8,809 nucleotides of DNA from CBINFS01 sp966250015 (lineage in GTDB: Bacteria; Bacteroidota; Rhodothermia; Rhodothermales; DASSAV01), in the NCBI GenBank assembly GCA_966250015.1, contig CBINFS010000076.1:1-8809 (forward strand). The letters run 5' to 3'. Each line of letters opens with the position of its first letter. The stretch's first letter is position 1. A program made the position numbers and the translations under genes. Shown here piece by piece: positions 6,130-8,809 of this stretch. The notes under the pieces are model-generated. The model saw only the letters and a program-made list of their open reading frames with translations, had not been told where the DNA came from and did not search any database.

Positions 6130-6156
6130 CTCACGCGAAGACGCGAAGGCGCGAAG
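6130..6156 (+). repeat. Solo element end with 8-bp CGCGAAGR repeats
   Basis: CTCACGCGAAG at 6130-6140 is the same terminal sequence as the left end of the 1779-2126 element. It continues as three tandem CGCGAAGR units, the last ending at 6156. No partner end or internal CGCAGATG block is seen nearby, so this is a solo or decayed end. It lies in the 531-bp gap 5966-6496, whose remaining contents are the oxidoreductase promoter, a small hairpin AGGATGA/TCATCCT (6219-6241) and the G-rich inverted pair at 6269-6397. No gene is seen in the gap. Confidence 0.65.
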
Positions 6157-6268
6157 ACTAAATAGATATGCCGACCTTACGAGCTCAATACCACCGAACA
6201 TAGGGTGCCTTTTCCCTTAGGATGAATTGTCGAGTCATCCTGACACTGTTCGCCGTGCTCCGACAAAA

Positions 6269-6397
6269 CACCCCCAAGCCCCTTGAGGGGGCGGTTTCTT
6301 TCTGCCGGTTTTCAGGTAATGACCATTCTTTCAAGTACATTATTAACTTAACTATAAGCACAGCATGACCATCCCCTTGAGGGGATCATAGGGGTGT
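6269..6397. repeat. Inverted pair of CCCCTTGAGGGG palindromes
   Basis: The left copy (6269-6292) reads CACCCCCAAG followed by CCCCTTGAGGGG. The right copy (6371-6397) is in opposite orientation: hairpin ATCCCC-TTGA-GGGGAT (6371-6386) followed by CATAGGGGTG. About 78 bp of AT-rich DNA lies between them. A degenerate third trace, ACCCCTATGCTTGAGG, appears near 6434. The unit resembles short C-rich intergenic repeats seen in Bacteroidota genomes. It lies downstream of the nuclease gene and upstream of the oxidoreductase promoter, where the right copy might act as a weak transcription barrier. Confidence 0.6.
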
Positions 6398-6496
6398 AAA
6401 AACGGAACAGCACAGCCTTCCTAAGAACCGCAAACCCCTATGCTTGAGGCTTTAAAAGAGTTGCAATTCCGCCAGGCCAAATTGGCCGATGCAAGA

Positions 6497-8293
6497 TTAG
6501 AGACTCTGGTAATACATCCTGATCTTCTCCGCCATCAGATGCCGTCGCTGATGCAGGAAGCTGTCGTAATCCTCAACGGTCATGTTCTCCACTCCCCCTG
6601 GGATACAGTGTGCTTCCATGTTTTGCCTCAATGTGGGCAAATCTCTGATTGCGCCAAATCTGGCCACTCCATTTTGAGCTGAATCGAATAATTCAGTGAA
6701 ATAAACCGATGGAGCACGGTCTCCGATCTGGATGTTGATCTCGCTCTGCATCATCACGTAGTTGGCGATCTGATTGTATCGCGACCGATCGAGCCCGCTT
6801 TTCTTCAGGTAGTTCCGCGGAAAGATGTGGTGAACGTCGCCCTTGTGTAAAACCAGGTCACGCACCGTGATGTCGCGCGACAAAAATCCTTTATCACCCC
6901 CTCTCACCTGCGCTGCCAGAAAAACGTTGAAAATCGGGCTGCTAGAAACAGCAGTATCCATCTGGAGTGGAAGTCCCGCCGTCCAGAACGCTTCTGAAAG
7001 TTCGGCTCTTTCAACACTCTCCAGATACTCAGGTAAACCCTGGCGATCAATCTGGCGGATATCGATGTCAAACTGGGTTTCTGGCGAACTGGAATATCTC
7101 CCCGTTAGAACTGACATGACGAACCAGCGACGTACGAGCGATTCGATGTGCCCAGGGTATTCACGCTGCTGCCGAAGTAGGAGATAGACGATATAGGCAA
7201 AGTTCAGGGTATTGCGCGAGCGAACCAAACTGCCGTCCACGAATCCTGCGGACCGGATGATCATCAGAAACCGGTTGAAGTCGGTTTCATTCATAAACGC
7301 GGTAATACCACGTTCGAGCCGGGCAAAGGACTCCTGGGCGATCGATTCCTCGTAGGTACGAGTATCAAAGTTACGACCGGAAAGCAGTGCGACTAGGTCT
7401 TCCAGACGTCCCCGGCGGAACTCCGACGTAAAAGCAACACGGAGCATGTCCGTGTAGGACGGGTCGTACAGGTCGTCGGTCTCGTTCCGCAACCACGCCA
7501 TTTTCTTGAAGTGCTCCGTCGCGCTGAACTCCGGATCGACCTCGACCAGACGATCATAAAAAGAGGGATTTACGGCCAAATGGCAAAAGTAGTCGATGCA
7601 CTTACGTATCAGATTCCCGCGATAAGACTCGTTTGCGGCAATCTTCGACATCGCGAAATCCGCCTGGCTCAGAACGACGCCTTTAGAGTTGATGCGTATA
7701 AAGATCTCGGTGACCGTTTCGATATCCAGATCGGAGTTCAGCTCAATTAAGCCGATGTGGTTGTTGACTATGGCGCGCAGACGCTCAAAGCTTTCGTACA
7801 CCTGGTCACGGTCAACGTTTTCGTTCGCAGCACAATAACTGTCTACCATCCTGAGGATTTTCACGTCCCACGACAGCACTTCTGAGATATCCGGTATCCA
7901 TGCCTTGTCTTTACGGATGGCTGAGTTGAACACTTCAAACCGCTGCTCGACCGGATGAAAAGCGATTCGTATGTGCACCCGCTTATACTCCTTGTTAATG
8001 ACCCTCCTCCCTAGCAAGGCTGCGAGTAGAGCCGTGACGCGCTGCTGTCCGTCAATGAGTATCCGTTTACCGTGCGAAAGCGTGCCGTCCTTCAGCCTCA
8101 CATTCGGATTCCGCCAGGCAATCAGATAACCTACCGGGTATCCGCGATACAGCGAGTCAACGAAATCACGCACCTTTGTAGCGTTCCACACGAACGGACG
8201 CTGGATTTCGGGAATAGCGATGTCTCCCTGTGTGATCCAGGACATTACTATGTGTACTGGATGCTGGTTGACGGAGTACTTTGCAGTAGCCAT
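6497..8293 (-). CDS. DUF262-DUF1524 GmrSD-like restriction/defence nuclease
   Basis: The 598-residue protein joins two domains of type IV GmrSD-like systems, which cut modified phage DNA. The N-terminal DUF262 (GmrS-type NTPase, about 8-225) shows IPEIQRPFVW (27-36), GYPVG (51-55), LIDGQQRVTAL (79-89) and FIRINSKGVVLSQADFAMS (198-216). A helical middle (about 225-475) follows. The C-terminal DUF1524 His-Me/HNH nuclease has DVHHIFPRNYLKK (486-498, H488/H489) and NQIANYV (507-513). Both active-site regions look intact, and length fits single-chain family members. There is no signal peptide, so it acts in the cytoplasm. ATG 8293 is chosen over TTG 8323 because AGG precedes it and the family similarity starts right after it. 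The gene stands alone, with no methylase or partner, and is visibly more AT-rich than its neighbours, pointing to horizontal acquisition. The cognate DNA modification is unknown. Confidence 0.9.
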   Translation of the reverse strand: MATAKYSVNQHPVHIVMSWITQGDIAIPEIQRPFVWNATKVRDFVDSLYRGYPVGYLIAWRNPNVRLKDGTLSHGKRILIDGQQRVTALLAALLGRRVINKEYKRVHIRIAFHPVEQRFEVFNSAIRKDKAWIPDISEVLSWDVKILRMVDSYCAANENVDRDQVYESFERLRAIVNNHIGLIELNSDLDIETVTEIFIRINSKGVVLSQADFAMSKIAANESYRGNLIRKCIDYFCHLAVNPSFYDRLVEVDPEFSATEHFKKMAWLRNETDDLYDPSYTDMLRVAFTSEFRRGRLEDLVALLSGRNFDTRTYEESIAQESFARLERGITAFMNETDFNRFLMIIRSAGFVDGSLVRSRNTLNFAYIVYLLLRQQREYPGHIESLVRRWFVMSVLTGRYSSSPETQFDIDIRQIDRQGLPEYLESVERAELSEAFWTAGLPLQMDTAVSSSPIFNVFLAAQVRGGDKGFLSRDITVRDLVLHKGDVHHIFPRNYLKKSGLDRSRYNQIANYVMMQSEINIQIGDRAPSVYFTELFDSAQNGVARFGAIRDLPTLRQNMEAHCIPGGVENMTVEDYDSFLHQRRHLMAEKIRMYYQSL

Positions 8294-8333
8294 ACGGACC
8301 TGAATTCTGAAGAAAAAAGGCAAGAAAGTTTGA

Positions 8334-8361
8334 AATATAACAGGCTGACCAAGTTAATCAA
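8334..8361 (-). promoter_or_regulatory. Putative promoter of the DUF262-DUF1524 gene
   Basis: On the minus strand TTGATT (8356-8361, 4 of 6) and TATATT (8334-8339, 5 of 6) are spaced by 16 bp, about 40 bases before ATG 8293. A small dyad GTCAA-CC-TTGAC (8397-8408) lies about 36 bp further upstream and could be an operator. If transcription starts near 8327, the TTG start at 8323 would be almost leaderless, which again favours ATG 8293. Confidence 0.5.
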
Positions 8362-8581
8362 CCACGTTCTCACCATTTCTACTAGCAGGTCGAAACGTCA
8401 ACCTTGACTTCTTCCTCACCCGGTACGATGCTCTGCGTGAGTAATGCACATATCACACACAGTATTTGTTATGCATGAATACCTCTTTCCCGTTCACGGG
8501 CGGGTGTTGCACTGCAAAAAGCCGCTTTCTGCTTCAGAATCGGCACCTTTGTTACTTCAGTATAAACCGTCAGGATCAAGT

Positions 8582-8678
8582 CCAAAATGACGTACTGTTA
8601 AGGTGTGCGGCAAAATGATTAGTCCAGCCATTGGATAGGAGTGTTCCATTGTTTTCTCCAGGCACCAATACTGAAATC
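8582..8678 (-). repeat. Inverted copy of the window-start repeat
   Basis: This is the reverse-complement partner of bases 1-97, ungapped and about 74% identical by hand count; the outer 28 bases match at 26. The remaining sequence of the 516-bp gap 8294-8809 holds the nuclease promoter (8334-8361). Beyond that it has a small CCCG/CGGG hairpin near 8490 and a last 130 bp in which I see no recognisable gene, RNA or repeat. Confidence 0.75.
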
Positions 8679-8809
8679 GCCCGGTTGTGCGTCGGGGATC
8701 CATCGCGCGTTTAGTGATCGGCGCTCACGGCACTACCTCTCAATACTAGCACTAACCGTTAAGCGCCGTTCGGTACGGGTCGTGGGTATCTTGGGGAGAG
8801 ATGGATCCG

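Noticed and set aside
6440..6682. 80-residue plus-strand open frame at the end of the nuclease gene
   Set aside because: Most of it is antisense to the DUF1524 C terminus; no ribosome binding site or domain is seen.
8072..8407. 111-residue plus-strand frame over the nuclease promoter
   Set aside because: It is antisense to the DUF262 motifs and the promoter and lacks any recognisable feature.
8700..8809. Possible rRNA-like or partial-gene fragment at the right edge
   Set aside because: Some bases faintly recall antisense 23S rRNA and a short open minus-strand tail exists, but no continuous match or domain can be supported.

Overview
The window reads as bacterial chromosome: compact genes, two substrates that look destined for twin-arginine export, one lipoprotein, and long gene-poor gaps filled with palindromic repeats. 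Only mgsA has an obvious Shine-Dalgarno sequence. With the repeat style and the gene types (Gfo/Idh/MocA oxidoreductase with an RR signal, DUF1080 lipoprotein, exported UxuA homologue) this suggests the Bacteroidota/Rhodothermota/Balneolota side of bacterial diversity. Planctomycetes- or Verrucomicrobia-like genomes carry similar genes, so the phylum is an inference. There is no rRNA, tRNA, CRISPR array or recognisable transposase.

Layout: 1-317 is repeats (a 97-bp repeat that recurs inverted at 8582-8678, then a partial mosaic element). A class I SAM methyltransferase (318-1067, minus) is transcribed divergently from methylglyoxal synthase mgsA (1223-1762, plus) across a 155-bp gap with two dyad symmetries. 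A 348-bp element with inverted ends (1779-2126) follows, then a mannonate dehydratase-like enzyme with a Tat-type signal (2138-3202, minus). A second full element (3324-3688) and a strong terminator (3691-3725) separate it from a DUF1080 lipoprotein (3751-4470, minus). Upstream lies a Tat-signal Gfo/Idh/MocA oxidoreductase (4619-5965, minus) with its own hairpin terminator. A repeat-filled gap (5966-6496) leads to a solitary, visibly more AT-rich DUF262-DUF1524 (GmrSD-like) nuclease gene (6497-8293, minus). The last 516 bp hold its promoter and the inverted copy of the window-start repeat.

Functionally, the middle of the window is a small sugar-processing cluster. An exported NAD(P)-type sugar oxidoreductase, a 3-keto-disaccharide-hydrolase-family lipoprotein and a uronate-pathway dehydratase could together oxidise and cleave glycosides at or outside the inner membrane. 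mgsA is the methylglyoxal bypass of glycolysis, a relief valve for sugar-phosphate overload. The methyltransferase cannot be assigned a substrate. The DUF262-DUF1524 gene is probably a horizontally acquired defence gene against modified phage DNA.

The most notable non-coding observation is a family of modular, imperfectly inverted-repeat (foldback/MITE-like) elements that occupies nearly every long gap. No completely new gene system could be demonstrated. The best candidates for a second look are the repeat family, the exported mannonate dehydratase and the single-gene nuclease.
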